A stretch of DNA of 64,000 nucleotides from Oryzias latipes. Taxonomy: Eukaryota; Chordata; Actinopteri; Beloniformes; Adrianichthyidae. Below are positions 63,961 to 64,000 of this stretch, piece by piece; position 1 is the stretch's first letter; each line of letters starts with the position of its first letter. The stretch covers positions 16,856,536 to 16,920,535 of the forward strand of contig NC_019860.2 of assembly GCF_002234675.1 (NCBI RefSeq), read 5' to 3'. The notes under the pieces were generated by a model that saw only the letters and a list, made by a program, of their open reading frames with translations, made no database searches and was not told the origin of the DNA. The position numbers were made by a program, and so were the translations under genes.

Positions 63961-64000
63961 ACAAATGGTGCATTTTTAATCCGGATGTAACTGTATCTGT

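Overview
This window looks like chromosomal DNA of a teleost fish. The vertebrate genes have short GT-AG introns, the transposons are of fish type (Expander-like RTE, fish L1, Rex1/L2, hAT, Tigger, Tc1, Harbinger), and microsatellites are long. Coding sequence fits a percomorph such as a medaka relative, but the species is an inference.

Left third, 1-10200: a THAP zinc-finger gene or first exon runs leftward off a promoter with ETS-like and ZNF143-type (SBS) motifs. Next is a lone connexin exon holding the first 57 codons of a beta-type connexin between good splice signals; no continuation is visible. Two complete, compact, rightward housekeeping genes follow. sap18 (4 exons, 153 aa) encodes a subunit of the Sin3/HDAC and ASAP/PSAP splicing complexes. 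rtraf (8 exons, 241 aa; C14orf166/hCLE) encodes a subunit of the tRNA-ligase and RNA-transport complex.

Right part, 10200-63753: one large leftward gene, nidogen-2 (nid2), a basement-membrane linker. I could join 33 exons with consistent phases (1,520 codons) plus a probable tiny terminal exon. Order of domains: signal peptide, NIDO, acidic/proline-rich linker, EGF, G2 beta-barrel, three EGF modules (two calcium-binding type), five thyroglobulin type-1 modules, and a YWTD (LDLR class B) propeller. Human NID2, as I know it, has two thyroglobulin modules. Here the module is a two-exon, phase 1-1 cassette that has been amplified in tandem. rtraf and nid2 are tail to tail with poly(A) signals about 100 bp apart. 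The rtraf/NID2 pairing matches human 14q22, and the connexin/SAP18 pairing resembles human 13q12.

The nid2 introns are packed with mobile DNA. Intron 14 (32122-43545) alone carries pieces of six element types, including a nearly complete RTE retrotransposon (39150-42283) with an uninterrupted 997-codon ORF and an 18-bp target duplication, nested in an L1-like element. Other clear elements are a 1,174-bp non-autonomous hAT with an 8-bp target duplication, a Tigger/pogo remnant flanked by TA, several MITE families with two or more copies here, a 58-bp-arm foldback, a 20-bp perfect hairpin, and three degenerate minisatellites. I saw no CRISPR, bacterial or viral gene systems, and no convincing tRNA or rRNA gene.
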